A stretch of 64,000 nt of DNA from Diplolepis rosae (GCA_030998225.1 JAPYXD010000726.1:186001-250000), one strand, 5' to 3'; positions 32,570-44,715 are shown, numbered from the stretch's first letter. Numbers and translations are program-made. The notes: generated from the letters alone by a model not told the origin.

Positions 32570-33565
32570 GAGATAGAAACGTTTTACTAAGAGCGCGGCC
32601 AAATTCGCTCGCGCGCCCGTTGTTCTCGTGCCCGTATTAAAAAAAAGAACACTTACTTTGCATGCACTAAAAAAATTGCACTGAATAACAAAATAAAATT
32701 GCACTAGATCACACTTTTATTTTTAATATAAACTAGGCATTAAAAACTTAACATCTATTTTCTAGTTTCTTTTAATTTAGAGAAACTGTTTCTCTTTAAC
32801 TTTCGCAGTTTTTTTTCGGAACTATCTTTCAAAACAGTCGTCTTCGCTTTTGTCATAGATTTTTCTACTTTTTCTTTTGCTCAATTTTTCTCGAATTTTT
32901 CGTTGTATTCAAATTCAAAGAGGAATCTTCAATTATTTTGTGAAAAAATTCTTTACCTTCTGGACTTAAATAACGAAGCAAAGACTTGACATCAGTTATT
33001 TTTGCTGCATTTATACCAATGGAACTCGCAACTTCTGTTTTCTGTATACAATACACATAAAATGAAACTATAGATATTATTTAAGTACGATTTTATTAAA
33101 TAAATAATATCAAAAACTCATTTAGTGCAATTTTCGGAATAAATTAATTATCTCATCGCTGAGCATGTATTTCCAACGAATACAAATATAGAATAAAAAA
33201 AGATGTAATTACAAAATGTAGAAGCGCGTAATAAAAAATTCTATGAATACATTAATCCGGTCATTTTCTATTATTTTGCATGAAGGACATAATTTTAAAT
33301 TATATTGCATAATTTGCGACGCTCTTTGAATTTCACAATGTCTTAAGGTGTAATATGTCTAAGATTCTAAGTTGAAAAAAATAAGTGTCAGTGGTTTTGT
33401 AACTGATAAAACTTGAGAACAATTTCATTGTAAATGTTCAAAATAAATTTTTTAACAACCATCGTTCAATTGCATGCAAAGTAAATGTATTTTTTTTATA
33501 TGGGCACGAGAACAACGGGCGCGCGAGCGACTTTGTCCGCGCTCTCAGTAAAACATTTCTATCTC
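32570..33565. mobile_element. ~1-kb TIR element (GAGATAGAAA ends)
   Basis: Inverted repeats of about 95 bp, 32570-32666 and 33473-33565, starting GAGATAGAAA(C/T)GTTTTACT and sharing 'gcgcgcccgttgttctcgtgccc'. A Lys-rich 63-residue frame at 33056-32865 (-) has 'SLLRYLSPEGKEFFHKIIEDS', which I cannot assign; 'tattgtatacag' before it looks like a splice acceptor. TSD not visible. It separates the LINE from the Penelope N-terminus. Confidence 0.7.
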
Positions 33566-33569
33566 AAAC

Positions 33570-33828
33570 GATTTTTTTGCTAAAAAGTTGTATTGAGAAT
33601 TCCATTTTAGTTAGAACGCTTTTTGAGAAACATCTAATAATAATATTACAATTATTCAAAATGTGCTGCGGAAAAACGTTACTTGATTTACAATCAAAGA
33701 GAAATTTCCTCTGCATCTTTCTCTTTTCCAAAGTAATACCGAGTTTTTTCCAATCTTTGATGTCCTGTACGAAGTTTGGACCATACGTACGTCTCAGTTC
33801 ATTATAATATCCATTAATGTTCATTTTG
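33570..33828 (-). pseudogene. Penelope-like element, N-terminal coding part
   Basis: ATG at 33828 followed by 'NINGYYNELRRTYGPNFVQDIKDWKKLGITLEKRKMQRKFLFDC', resembling the N-terminal region of Penelope-like proteins. It is probably the 5' end of the element whose RT is at 25605-26700, separated by the LINE and the TIR element. Confidence 0.5.
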
Positions 33829-33889
33829 GTGTATAATAAAAATAATATAATATATAAATAAATAAATAATATAATACATAATATAAATA

Positions 33890-34008
33890 ATATAAAATTA
33901 TCACAAACTGGTACAGAAAACCAATTTGGTCTGGACGCTATTTGAATTTTTACTCTAATCATAGCTTAGCAAACAAAATTGGTATTATATATTCATTAAC
34001 TGATAGAT
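33890..34008 (+). repeat. Inverted Penelope thumb fragment
   Basis: Reverse complement of about 25990-26110 (for example 'cacaaactggtacagaaaacc' and 'accaatttggtctggacgc'), placed head-on against the Penelope 5' end. Penelope elements are known to carry inverted partial copies at their 5' end. Confidence 0.75.
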
Positions 34009-34011
34009 AGA

Positions 34012-34122
34012 GACGAAGCCGAAGCGCGATCAGTCCTGCGAGCATTGTCGCGAGTCTCGGAATTACCCGAATTGTGTGCATTGGCACGTATTCTATTTTA
34101 TGTGACTTCGGTGCTTTTTCTC
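34012..34122 (-). repeat. MITE family B, copy 3 (fragment)
   Basis: Has 'gcgatcagtcctgcgagcat' and 'ttctattttatgtgacttcgg', matching 40285-40372. Confidence 0.75.
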
Positions 34123-34199
34123 GAGGGCCGGGATTTTTTTTTGGTTTTTCCTGCACTTTTGGCTAGAAAAAGGTGATTCTAAAGACTTGGGATTGATTA

Positions 34200-35740
34200 G
34201 GTACAACTAAATCGTCATCGTCTGTAAATAATGACCAGATGTTATTCTCCAGCTCCATAATATCATTTGTATTGATAATATTTACTCTTTGTATGAGGAC
34301 CGTGAGTTTCAGTTGGTTTTGGTTCTGCGTATTCAGCATCGTTTCTTCTGACTCGACTATCGTCAGTTCCAGTTACCTAGGTTCTGCATATTACAATATT
34401 TGAATCTTCTGGGACCGACAATAATTCTTCGATTTCTGGGTTTTGAGATTTTCTGTTCTCTTGAACGGGGGCTTCAAATTTCAACAGAGAGAAAAACGGC
34501 TGTAATCAAGAAAAACTGACGAAAAATATCATTGATAACAAATTTCGTTGCAAAGGAAAAAATTTTCAAAAATATAGGAACTTATAATGGAAAAGCATTA
34601 AAATTGTTGAAAAGAATGCACAAAATATCGAATAGTGATAGAAAAATGTATTTCACAAAATAAGAAAATAAAATTGACCGTTTGAGATTAACTTGAAGAT
34701 TTCACAACTTTCAGCCAAAAAAAAGAGGCTGAAATTTTCCAGGGCGCCGTTCTATGTTCCAGATTTCTGATATTCTCCGAATTTTTTCAGCAATGACTCC
34801 TCATACGTTTCAAAGGATGAGATAGGGCCACATCGGGTGGTTAAGTCGAATGCGTAGAGTTTGGAAACAAGGACATCAATTCAATGCCTCGTTCCAAATA
34901 AAATTCTACGATTGAAAAAGTAACGTGTGATGTATGCACGTCTAGGTATAAAGTGACCGGGTTTTTGATGTTGTTACTCGTCAGCCATGGGTTGAAAATA
35001 TTGCTGATATACTTAGAAAATACTGTAGGGTATTCTATCATAAGGAAAAACGATCATGGGGAGAACAAGAGTACTAACTGCATTTGTCGTAAACAAAACT
35101 GTAATGCAATCTTTCTCGACTTTTGACATGGAATTATATACAGCCTTGTCTCCTTTTCTTACATGTATTCGCTCTCCTTTTGGGCACAAATAAAACGCAG
35201 ACTCATTGCAGTTGGAAATTCTTGATCCATCGATGTCAATCAATCCCTTTTCGCCAAGATGTTTCTTTATCTCTTGATACCAGGCACGTAACATATTCCT
35301 AGTGATAAATGCGCGACATGTTGGCAAACTTTAAGCAATGCGTATAGAAATCTCATGATGCCGATTGAGAAATCCTTTTAATCACTTGTGACCTGGCCTT
35401 CCATTCTTGAAGGGCGTAGAATGCTGAAGCTTTTCAATGTAGTTTTGAATGTTGTTCAAAAATGGTGTTTTTATGATTATGAAGCCTCTGTTACTCAAAG
35501 CAAGCATCTAACGAACAATGCATTTTTCTTCTTCAGTTCAAAGCACCGTTCCAGGTCCCGATGGCTTTTCAATGGGAACCATTGCTTTAAATTTGTCACG
35601 CAGAGTGCTTTTTGGAATTCCACTACTTTTGTGGACATCAGTAAGACTTTCCCCGAAACGAAGTTTAGCAAGAGCGATTTCAAGACTGCCGAGTGTCCAT
35701 TTTTTTCAAATTCTTTCCATTTTTGACTATCATGAATCTG
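34200..35740 (-). pseudogene. pogo/Tigger-type transposase, decayed
   Basis: In order on the minus strand: N-terminal HTH remnants (35740-35490, several stops), then frame 35327-35013 with 'CNESAFYLCPKGERIHVRKGDKAVYN' and 'LVLPMIVFPYDRIP', then 35041-34841 with 'VTLYLDVHTSHVTFSIVEF' and 'LFPNSTHST', then an acidic tail (34470-34200). Pogo transposases have DES/DET at the first catalytic site; here it reads NES. The second Asp (YLD) is kept. The frame shifts before LQPLD. Dead copy. Confidence 0.8.
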
Positions 35741-35874
35741 AGAAAGCGGATAAATATTGCAAATAAGAAATCAAACAATTGTTGTTTTCATTTGTTTTTT
35801 CGTTTTGTAAGATTTACGATAAAATTGTATTATGGTTTAAAATAATTTTCAGGTATTAATAATTATTATTTTCG

Positions 35875-35875
<1 letters not shown>

Positions 35876-35912
<37 letters not shown>

Positions 35913-36850
35913 CGCCGTTAGGCATTACATCAGGGTGGGGGCCATCTTGAGGCACCGTCTGATTCTCCTCCTTTGTTTCCGCCCCTTTTTAGCCTGCCTC
36001 ATCCAGCATACCCTGCTTTTCAGCAGGACATCCTGGACGAAGCCGGCGACCGTCGTCCAGTTGTTGTTGGACTGGAGCATCACGCCAACGATGTTATCTG
36101 TGCGATATTTGCCCATACTGCTTCATCTACGCGGCGTCGCTCCAGCACCCGCCTTCCACAATGGAAGAAGGTGTGGAGCGCGATGTCTTTTGGCGCCCTG
36201 CAGTATCTGTACTGCAGGCTCCCCACCTTTCCCATCCTATGAAGGTACGCGCAGAATAGTCCATGTCTCGCCAGCATCTGTGTGAGGTAGTAATTAACCT
36301 TACCGTGCCAACTGCTGTACCATGGTGACAGCTCGCCAATAAGCTTAGCTGTCCACCTTCCTTGCGTATCCTCCATCCAACGCCTTTGCCACGTGCCAAG
36401 TGCTTGTTCTTTGGCGACTTCTCTACTCCTGCCACGACCGAGTGTGCCCTCCATTTGGTGAACGAACTTTCGCCCTTGGGCGAGCAGGTCTACCCGGATG
36501 ACCTCCGCGGTCACAAATACTGCAGGCTCCGAGACCGTGCAATACGAGCTCGTCAGTCGAAGAGCCCTTCTCCGCTGTGCAGCGAACAGACGCTTGCAAT
36601 ACTTTTCGTATCCAATAGCATCCGCCCAGACTCCGGCTCCGTAAAGCATGATGGACTCAATAGCACAAAGTAACAAACATCTCATACAAGGCCGAGGGCC
36701 CCAATGTTGGCCATCATCCTGCTCAGAGACGCCGTCATTTGGCCGCCTTGTTCGCTCCCATTCTTATCTGATCCCAGAAGGTGAGCTTCGTATCTAGCAT
36801 TACCCCTAGATACAAAGTGGAAATGGGGATGAACACAACGGAAAAGTTTT
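35876..36850 (-). pseudogene. 5'-truncated R1-like LINE ending in (ATT)n
   Basis: Frame 36685-36080 encodes the C-terminal part of a non-LTR ORF2: 'IESIMLYGAGVWADAIG', 'LRLTSSYCTVSEPAVFV', and a zinc-finger region 'YCRAPKDIALHTFFHC'. The preceding frame (36918-36682) holds the thumb with a shift ('MTASLSRMMANIG'). On the minus strand it ends with (ATT) repeats (35876-35913), a usual 3' end for R1/I-type LINEs. A different family from the LINE at 27-32 kb. Confidence 0.8.
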
Positions 36851-36866
36851 AGAAAAATACGTACGT

Positions 36867-36968
36867 ACCTCTGTAACGAACCCGTACTTGAGTATCCTGA
36901 TTTTAGCAAGCCCTTCAAGTTAACTACTGATGCTTGCGAGTATGCTGTTGGTGCTATACTACACTGAG
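36867..36968 (+). pseudogene. Ty3/gypsy RT-RNase H scrap
   Basis: Encodes 'LCNEPVLEYPDFSKPFKLTTDACEYAVGAIL', the connection region and first RNase H strand of a gypsy element, then stops. About 100 bp. Confidence 0.75.
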
Positions 36969-36969
36969 A

Positions 36970-37960
36970 GACTTTTCGCTAGAATAAATCATAAAAATGA
37001 ATTATATTTTAGTATGGTACCATTTCAAAATGATAAAAACAGGGTTTACGTATCAGAAATTAATATGGTGGTTTTCAAGCGGCGAAGTTGATACTTTCAT
37101 CTGAATAAATGGAATATTATTATCACGCCTTATTTATGTTCACATATTGAGGTACGCAATGATTCACTATTTGTAATCGCACACGCTTGAATGAAATTTC
37201 AGAATCACTTTTGGTTTTGAACCCTCTATATATATTGAATTTCGATGCCATAGTATGGCAGAGAATTTGCACTAGCTTATAACTAAGAGCCCATCCATTG
37301 GATGACCTATATTAATGATCCATGACAAAGTTTCCTATTATAGCGACTTGGATCCCAGGATTATCAATATGATTTTAAATACAAACAATGGGAACTAATT
37401 GTGAGTAGAGATGTTGAAGCCCTGTCAGGGAACCCTGTAACGAACAAACAATCCTCAGAATCTATTAACTCTGCTGACTAATGATTCTGACGACTCTGAC
37501 AGCTGCAACAAATCCTCTTCCCTACCGTACCATTCCAAAAGTCTCAAAGAGTTCACTTGTAGAATTTTAGCAAAATTCTTATGTACGGCAGAAAGGCTAT
37601 CAGTGGATCGGGTAAATTTTAAACTCGTAATTAGAAGAAAATTCTTTATAACTCAAAAAGATCTAATGAGTAATCAACATTGTATAATCATCGTAGCAAA
37701 GGGCATAGCCGGGTTTCCATGTTGAAAGTGCCCCCAAACCAAATGAAGCTTTGCATTAACCATATCAAAATACTTGACAAGAAATGAGTTTTCAGAAATT
37801 TGCAGGTCCGCAGCCGCCATATTTAATGAGGAATGATAGATATTGCAATTTTTGACTTTTACAACCAAACTATTTATTCTAAAATTCTGAAAAAATTCAC
37901 ACTGCTACTTGTCATTACTATACATCATTATAAGCTTTTTGCAAATTTTCATATGCGAAA
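36970..37960. other. No feature recognised
   Basis: AT-rich sequence with no supported frame or repeat. Confidence 0.5.
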
Positions 37961-37964
37961 TTCG

Positions 37965-38947
37965 CGGTTAAAGAAATTGCAAAATTTTAAGCATGCGATT
38001 TTTTCGCATTAAAATTCACGGTGCAATTCTGATTTTTTCTCTAAATATTAGTCACTAAAAAGGACTTTAACGTAATTTTTTCAAACTTTTGCGGGGGGTG
38101 GACGGGGGTTAAAAAAATTAAATACATATAAAATCAGCCTTTTGCGTTCAAATTTCCAATCTACTATAATTCAAGGCACATAAAATGGTAAACGTTCTAT
38201 TTGTATACACATTTTATTCTTAATTAGGTTCGCAAAAAAATTTTTCAATGATCATTTCGAGTTACGTATCATACTTTCTAATAACAACATTTCTCGCCTA
38301 CTATTTCTGCATCAACTAAAATATTTTTTTACTTTTTATAAATTAAATAATTAAGTCATATTTTTTTTATAGTTTACTAATAGACTGTAAAACAAGTTGA
38401 TGAGATCGAAGATATTTGCTAGTCAATATATTTTTTAAATATTGTTTGCTCATTCTTTAATTATACAATATGTAAGTGTAATATAATTTTATGTGATTAA
38501 TACTTAATAAATGATGAACAGCCAAAGTGATCTTTAAAATAAGAAAAAAACGAATTTATGCTAAAAAATTAATTTATTACATTATCAAGTTTACAGTATT
38601 TCATTACAATGTATTTTGTTCACTTTCTACTATTCTTTATGTTATGTTTACTGTATAATTTTTCTATTCGACACTCTGTTCAATTAGTTTCATACATGAA
38701 TCAATCATCGTCACTATTATTTATTTTATGTGCCTTGAATTATTGTAGATTGGAAATTTGAACGCAAAAGGCTGATTTTATATGTTTTTAATTTTTTAAC
38801 CCCCGTCCACCCCCCGCAAAAATTTGAAAAAATTACGTTAAAGACCTTTGTTAATGACTAATATTTAGAGAAAAAATCAGAATTGCTCCGTGAATTTTAA
38901 TGCGAAAAAATCGCATGCTTAAAATTTTGCAATTTTTTTAACCGCGA
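37965..38947. mobile_element. ~980-bp fold-back element
   Basis: Arms 37965-38190 and 38727-38947 are inverted copies with ends CGCGGTTAAA / TTTAACCGCG and shared blocks such as 'gcatgcgattttttcgcatt' and 'ggggtggacgggggttaa'. The 540-bp centre has no gene. Confidence 0.8.
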
Positions 38948-38949
38948 AT

Positions 38950-40150
38950 GCAGCAGGCACATCGCCCCAATTCGATCAATCGAATATACTGCGGTACTTT
39001 CGAGGTTATTGAGAATTTTTTTCTTGAAAGCAATGGACTTATGGCGAAAATTACCATGAATAAAAAGTTTTTCAAATTGGTCAAAGAATACATACCAATT
39101 TTTTCGGGTTGTTTGAGCAATTTTTTGATTTTGCAAAAATTATGCTATTTGAAAAATTGAAAAGTTGCTCGAAACGTTTTGAAAAAATTCAGACCTATTC
39201 TTTGAGTGATTCTAAGAACTTATCATTCTTAGTGATTTCCTCGATTTGTTCGTATTTTCTGACAAAAAAAATCCTGAATGCATTCGTGAAAATTTTGTAA
39301 TTCTGGCGCCATTTTGTAAAGACCAAAGTGAAAAATTAATCTCTGAACTACACCTTCCTAAAGTTCAGACATTTATTCCACAGGTTAAAAATGTTCCAGG
39401 TCATTGACAGACCGGGAAACCTTTCAAAACTCGCTTTCAAAAAAAAAAGATCGAAAAAATCGTGCTTTTTTTTTAAACTGAATTTGTTTATAATTAATCA
39501 TTTTTTAGATCAATTTCGCATGTACCATCGGAAAGGGCAAGTCTTGAACTTCAAAAATACGTCCCTTTCAATTTTTTCAGTCGCGAATAGCATAAGTTAC
39601 ACGGCCTCAAAGACCGGTGTATCGTTTATACCATTTTGGCCCTTAACGGGTTTAAAGTTGATGCCAAACTAACATCTGTCAACGAAATTACGCGCAATTT
39701 GTTCGTAAAGCAAGCTAAGAGTGACAGCTAACAAATGCCGGAAGGGAAAAGTTATGACATTGACAGAAGCTATTCAAAAAGATGGTCAAAGATATGTATA
39801 TGTGAAATCGGCAATTACTTCTGGGACAACCCAATACTACGAGTAATAATATTTATTTTTAGAAATCTTTAATGCACGCTTCCATGCTTTTCTCTACATT
39901 TCTCAATTTTACTGAACTATGATTTATTCTTGAACATTTGATACATCACAAATAATTACAGCAATACTAAATAATTTCCAACTTGTCCATATGTCCAAAC
40001 TTTGATCGAAAGTTGAATAAAATTACATGAAATATTTTTCTCCGTGTACAATAAGTCTATCTGAGAGTAAATGTTAAAATGACAGAGTAATTCAATGTAG
40101 AAATCTTCACACCCTGAAACTACTGATAACAATTTGCTCCCTTTTTTTAA
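38950..40150. other. No gene; isolated mariner end at 39805-39836
   Basis: 39805-39836 ('aatcggcaattacttctggg' + 'acaacccaata') is a mariner terminus, the same and in the same direction as the one ending the mariner at 41491. Nothing else was recognised. Confidence 0.55.
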
Positions 40151-40157
40151 TAATATA

Positions 40158-40627
40158 TTATGTGCCTAGGCGAATAATGTGGATTATTACGCGACGAACG
40201 ACAATGCTCGCAGGAAATCGAAGTCAAAGCGTAGTCGAGGCGTAGCTGAGGCAAAGCCGAGACGAAGCCGAGACGAATCCGAGGCGCGATCAGTCCTGCG
40301 AGCATTGTCGCGAGTCTCGTAATTTCCCGAATTGTGTGCATTGGCACGTATTCTATTTTATGTGACTTCGGTGCGTATAAGAGTTTTTATGCGTACACTC
40401 GAATCTAATCTAGTATTGTATTTGTTTGCGGCGCTGGTCATTACACTTGATATTTCGTGACTAGTCCCGGCAATTTTGATTTTATCGATCTTGTGTAGTA
40501 GTAGCGGATTTCAATAGACGCATGCGCAGTTCAATTTTTACATTACATTCCTATGTAGCGCAATACACAACATTGCGCTACTCTTAACTGTAGCGAAAAA
40601 ATGAGTTTGCGCGCCGGAGGCACATAA
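40158..40627 (-). mobile_element. MITE family B, copy 4, both ends present
   Basis: Ends TTATGTGCCTAGGCG... / ...CGCCGGAGGCACATAA, a shared TTATGTGCCT terminus. Inner hairpin arms 'cgacaatgctcgcagga' (40199-40215) and 'tcctgcgagcattgtcg' (40294-40310) are perfect inverted repeats around an 11-12-bp minisatellite of CCGAGACGAAG type. Non-coding. Confidence 0.85.
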
Positions 40628-40744
40628 AAATTCTTACGACCTCCTTTTCTCTAAAAGGAAAAACTTACACGTATATTCATGTTTATAATAAAACAGGATG
40701 CGTAGATCTTTGAATGACTTGCATAGTAGGGAAATAACTACCTT

Positions 40745-41491
40745 AAAATTATCGTGAATGGACGATAATGTCTTGGACTCGTTAAAAAACTTGATATTTG
40801 GATTCTACATGAATTGAAAGAAATTCATTTAACAAAACGCAACAACGCTTGTGATTTGCATCTTATACGCAATGAATTCGATCCTTTTTTTGAAACGATT
40901 ATCACTAGTGATGAAAAATGGATTGTTCACAATAACGTCGTTCGAAAACAATCATGGTCCAAGCGTGATGAACCACCAAAAACAACATCGAAATCTGAAT
41001 TACATTAAAAAAAGATTATGCTGTTTGTTCCGCGGGATAAGAAAGTTGTGGTATTTTGTGAGTTACTTCTAAGGAACCAAACGATTGGTCAATCGTAAAG
41101 ATGTCATTTTTCACCATGAGAACGGTACACCACACACATGTTTAGTCACTCGCCAAAAGTTATTAAAGCTTGGTTTGGAAGTCATGTTACATCCATCACA
41201 TAGCCCTGACCTTGCACCATCAGATTACTATTTATTTCGATATTTGCAGAACTCCTTGAATGGTAAAACTTTCAATGATGATGAAGCTGTGAAATCGGGC
41301 TTGGTTCAGTTTTTTGTCTATAAAGACCCGAATTTCTATGAGCGTGGAATCATGAAGTTACCAGAAAGATGGCAAAAGGTCATTAAACAAAATGGATAAT
41401 ATCTCATTGATTAAAGTTCATTCCTTGTATTCAAAAAAATGTGTTTAATTTGTATGAAAAAATCGGCAATTACTTCTGGGACAACCCAGTA
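40745..41491 (+). pseudogene. mariner transposase, broken
   Basis: Frames 40814-41008 and 41085-41399 give 'TSDEKWIVHNNV', 'HHENGTPHTCLVTRQKLL', 'HPSHSPDLAPSDYYLFRYLQNSLNG' and 'PERWQKVIKQNG'. The second catalytic Asp (family HDN) is Glu. There is a stop/frameshift between the frames and the N-terminal HTH is lost. It ends with the TIR 'cggcaattacttctgggaca' at about 41463-41482. Confidence 0.85.
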
Positions 41492-41736
41492 TAATTATAA
41501 AAAATCAATCTTTTATTCAATCACAAAAATACTAGAGCCTTCCATTTATTCTACTCTAGGCTTCACTCGAGAGTTAAGCAAACTGCGAGTCGCAAGACAC
41601 GTTCCAGTACCTACCTAATACGCAGGAACGAATGAAATTAATCTGCGCCTTGGGCATACATATAAGTTTTCTTATTTCAGAAAAGTGTTGAATTTTCAGC
41701 ATACTTATGTTCCACGTTATTATACATACTTAACGA

Positions 41737-41815
41737 ACGGAACCTTATGTTTTATTTGAAGTATAGTCCATCGTATTGTTCTTTTTGCGTTTGGCACGAA
41801 TCTTGATCCAATAAC
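41737..41815 (-). repeat. Deletion derivative of the 61-kb mariner
   Basis: 'acggaaccttatgttttatt' + 'tgaagtat' matches 61093-61121, joined to 'aatcttgatc(c/t)aataa' which matches 61776-61791: the middle is deleted. Confidence 0.6.
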
Positions 41816-41869
41816 ACAGGTCTGCAAGGTTTTGTTGTTGAAAAGCTATGGGTCGTTTTCAGAGTAATT

Positions 41870-42030
41870 TTTGAGGTAGATTCCGAATCCGGAATCAGAA
41901 TCAGCCTATCGCGTCAGGATTTTGAGATATTTGAGGTTATTTACTCGAAAAATGGGGTTTTTCGCTACTTTTGAGGTTATGTACAGGGCGCAAGAAATTT
42001 TTTTGTCACGAGCGATTTTTGTTCACAAAG
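41870..42030 (+). repeat. Dispersed repeat shared with 57690-57810
   Basis: Common phrases 'agtaattttng', 'gaatccg', 'tcacgtcagg'/'tcgcgtcagg', 'ggtttttcgcta'. Diverged; identity unknown. Confidence 0.4.
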
Positions 42031-42107
42031 ATACGGCCATAGCAAGTTTTGACATTTATCCGAGCAACCTTATGAGCATTCACATTGACTCTTTGGTGCA
42101 TACCATT

Positions 42108-42358
42108 CTGCATTCGAAAATTTATCTTGAAAATTTGTGCTTGCGGGTTTCGATAGTCTGTGCATAAGAATTTACAGTCAGAAGCAACTCCGAAACCCCC
42201 GAGTAAGAGCTTTTAGAGAGCGAAATCGTTTAATTTCGTAAATTTCGATCCATCTTATAAATGGAAATGTCAATTTTCTGACTGTAAATTCTTATTCACA
42301 GACGATCAAAACCCGCAAGCACAAATTTTCAAGATAAATTTTCGAATGCAAAATATAT
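42108..42358. repeat. Palindromic element, arms ~73 bp
   Basis: 42110-42182 and 42283-42353 are inverted ('gcattcgaaaatttatcttg', 'ttgtgcttgcgggttt', 'aagaatttacagtcag'). Non-coding spacer. Confidence 0.75.
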
Positions 42359-42364
42359 CTTACT

Positions 42365-43560
42365 CGACTTCAGTGCATTTTTTACAAGTTATTTCATTCT
42401 GAAATGTACATTTGCCGCACACATATTTTCTGCACTTCGAACAGATTTTCGTACTTTTGTAATCTTTACAAAATGTTATTTGACAAGTTTTTCTTCTCGC
42501 GATTTTTATACGCAGCGCCGAGTTCTGAAGCTAATTGAAATAAATATTCTTGCCTGGAAATGTTTTCACCCGTTGTTTCTTTATATAATACCCAGGCACG
42601 TATTCCAGGTAGGTCCAAAATGTTGAAAAATACCTGAAGGCGCCACCTGCAGCTTTTCGACAGCACAATTTATTTCCTTGCCATCTGGTCTTCCACGTTC
42701 ACACCAAATTTTGTATCTTTATAAAATCTAATAGTTTCCGGTATACGTTTGTTACTTTTTTCGATTTCTATTGATTTATGTATGGAACTTAGTACAATCT
42801 CTTTTTTTTGTTGGTTTACTGCTATACACTGTAAGAGTAATATGATTTAATTTATACAATTTGCTTGAAAACCAAGTCATTTTATCTTTTCGTTCTTTGG
42901 CTAACTTTGGCAATTTTTCTTTATTTACACGGATTGTCTCAGTAGTCTTTTTGGCCAATAATACACTCCTGAAAAAATTATCTGTTGTTACGTTCCTTCC
43001 GAATCCTGAGAATGGTTCCATCAGCTTTAGAACAACGAACTCCCCAAGTAGAATTGAACATTATCTTTTTTCGTCCTTTCCCAAATAGGGAAAACCATTT
43101 ATTATATACTTGCTATTGACGTCACACGCCAACCAGAATTTCATCCCTAATTTGTCTGGTTTGTTGGGTATACACTATTACGTAAATCTATAACTAGTCT
43201 TCGACGGAAACAACTGCTCATCAACAGTATTGTATACACTCGATTTATAACAGTTTTCTGAATTCTCAATAAATCGGTCCCATATTGTAGATATCATAGC
43301 AAATTTATTGGTTTGTAAATGCTGGCTTCTTTCGATCTTATCAAATCGTATAAACCTCATAATTTCATTAAAATCATTTCTGCTCATTGTTTTTGAGAAA
43401 AAAACTGGTCCCCAATTTTTATCCTACAAATATAATATATCCAAATTTTTTGCCTCATATGCATCGCGGGCATATAGCACAGCAATAAATGCATGTTCTT
43501 CTGTATATTTTATAATATGATTCATTATTCGGTGATCAATGATAAGAGAAAATGCCGCAA
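42365..43560 (-). pseudogene. piggyBac-type transposase, catalytic and C-terminal parts
   Basis: Minus-strand frames in order: 43560-43424 ('IDHRIMNHIIKYTEEHAFIAVLYARDAYEAKNL'), 43387-43178 ('MSRNDFNEIMRFIRFDKIERSQ', 'WDRFIENS', 'NTVDEQLFPSK' with a catalytic Asp), 43021-42776 ('FSGFGRNVTTDNFF', 'LPKLAKERKDK'), 42666-42466 ('RRWRLQVFFNIL'-type block), then a Cys-rich C-terminal finger (42460-42370). Several frameshifts and a missing stretch between 43178 and 43030. It would cut and paste at TTAA. The N-terminus continues beyond a gypsy insertion, at 44720-45104. Confidence 0.85.
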
Positions 43561-43596
43561 GGGGCGCTGCTCCGACAGGCACGGGCCAGTTCCGCT

Positions 43597-43612
43597 CCCC
43601 CCCCCCCCCCCC
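43597..43612. repeat. Poly(C) tract, 16 bases
   Basis: At the junction between the piggyBac relic and the gypsy insertion. A similar tract is at 18550-18565. Confidence 0.9.
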
Positions 43613-43619
43613 AGTCATC

Positions 43620-44715
43620 AGCCCCCACGCTAATTAACCGAGGCGCTGCTGAATGTACGAAGTAGTTAGTTTACCATTAATAAATTAATTAGGCACATTA
43701 TTTAACTGTGTCCTTCTCATCTCTACTACCTACACGCACCAAAAATCTAAGAATAACCCTACCTCAACCTACAATAATTGGCGACGAGGATAAAAGTAGT
43801 GTGTGCGCAATTTATACTGTGTGCGCGCATAACCTCAAAAGTGCCACGAGGCACCGCGGGGGACATTTTTTTTCTCTTCCTGTTGCACGGTGTAGGCTCA
43901 ATGGTGAAAGGGTGCATAATAATACAGAGCAGTGCTGATGTCTGCAAATCTTGATTTTATTCGCCAAGAAATTTTAACAGGTCGCACATCGTGGATAAAC
44001 AAGCTTGTGAAAGAAAGTCTAATTGAAGTTTGTCGATATTACGATATTGTTGCCGATGAAACGAGCAGGGTAGAAGAATTACGGAAAGCGTTAAATAAGT
44101 GTGTGAAACTAATTATACATGAAAACGCAAAAATAGAACAAAAAAATAGTTCGCCAAAGAAAACCAAATATAGTGGCGCGTTGAGTGACTGATAAAAAAA
44201 CGAAAGTAATAACAATAATAACAAAAGTAAAAAGAAAGCGACGAAAACTGTAAAAATGTCGGTTATTGGGCAAATCGAACCGTTTAAAAAGAAAGATCTG
44301 AAAGGTTTTCTCTCGCAGCTGGGCGCGTACGCGAAGTTAAACGACATCGGCGACGAGAAGATGCCATTGTTACTGCTGACGTATCTGTTGCCGGAAGTGT
44401 ATAATGAACTAAAAGCCGAATGCGAGCCGACGGTAGTGGAAACTATGGAGTTCAAGGCGCTAACAGAAAAGTTGACAGAACTATACGAGCCGGATAAAGG
44501 TGAATATTCCGCGCGTTTCGTTTTCCGTGGCCGGAAACAGAAGCCGACAGAATCAATTCAAGACTACTTACTGGCTCTGAAAAAGCTATCGACGCCATGC
44601 AAATCTTCATCGGCAGAGTTAAGCAGTCAGCTGAAAGATCAGCTCATCGCAGGCGTAAGCAGCAAGTTGGTTAGATATGAATTGTTCAAGGAGTCAGGAA
44701 AAACAATGTCAATAA
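43620..44715 (+). mobile_element. gag: Ty3/gypsy 5' fragment: LTR end, leader, gag
   Basis: 'aataattggcgacgaggat' at about 43777-43796 looks like an LTR end and primer-binding site (TTGGCGACGAGGAT is common in insect gypsy elements). Frame 43932-44192 is an 86-residue N-terminal gag leader; frame 44256-44753 holds a retrotransposon gag capsid ('FKKKDLKGFLSQLGAYAKL', 'LLLTYLLPEVYNELKAEC', 'SIQDYLLALKKLSTPC'). It breaks at about 44715, where piggyBac sequence resumes; no pol. More GC-rich than its surroundings. Confidence 0.75.
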
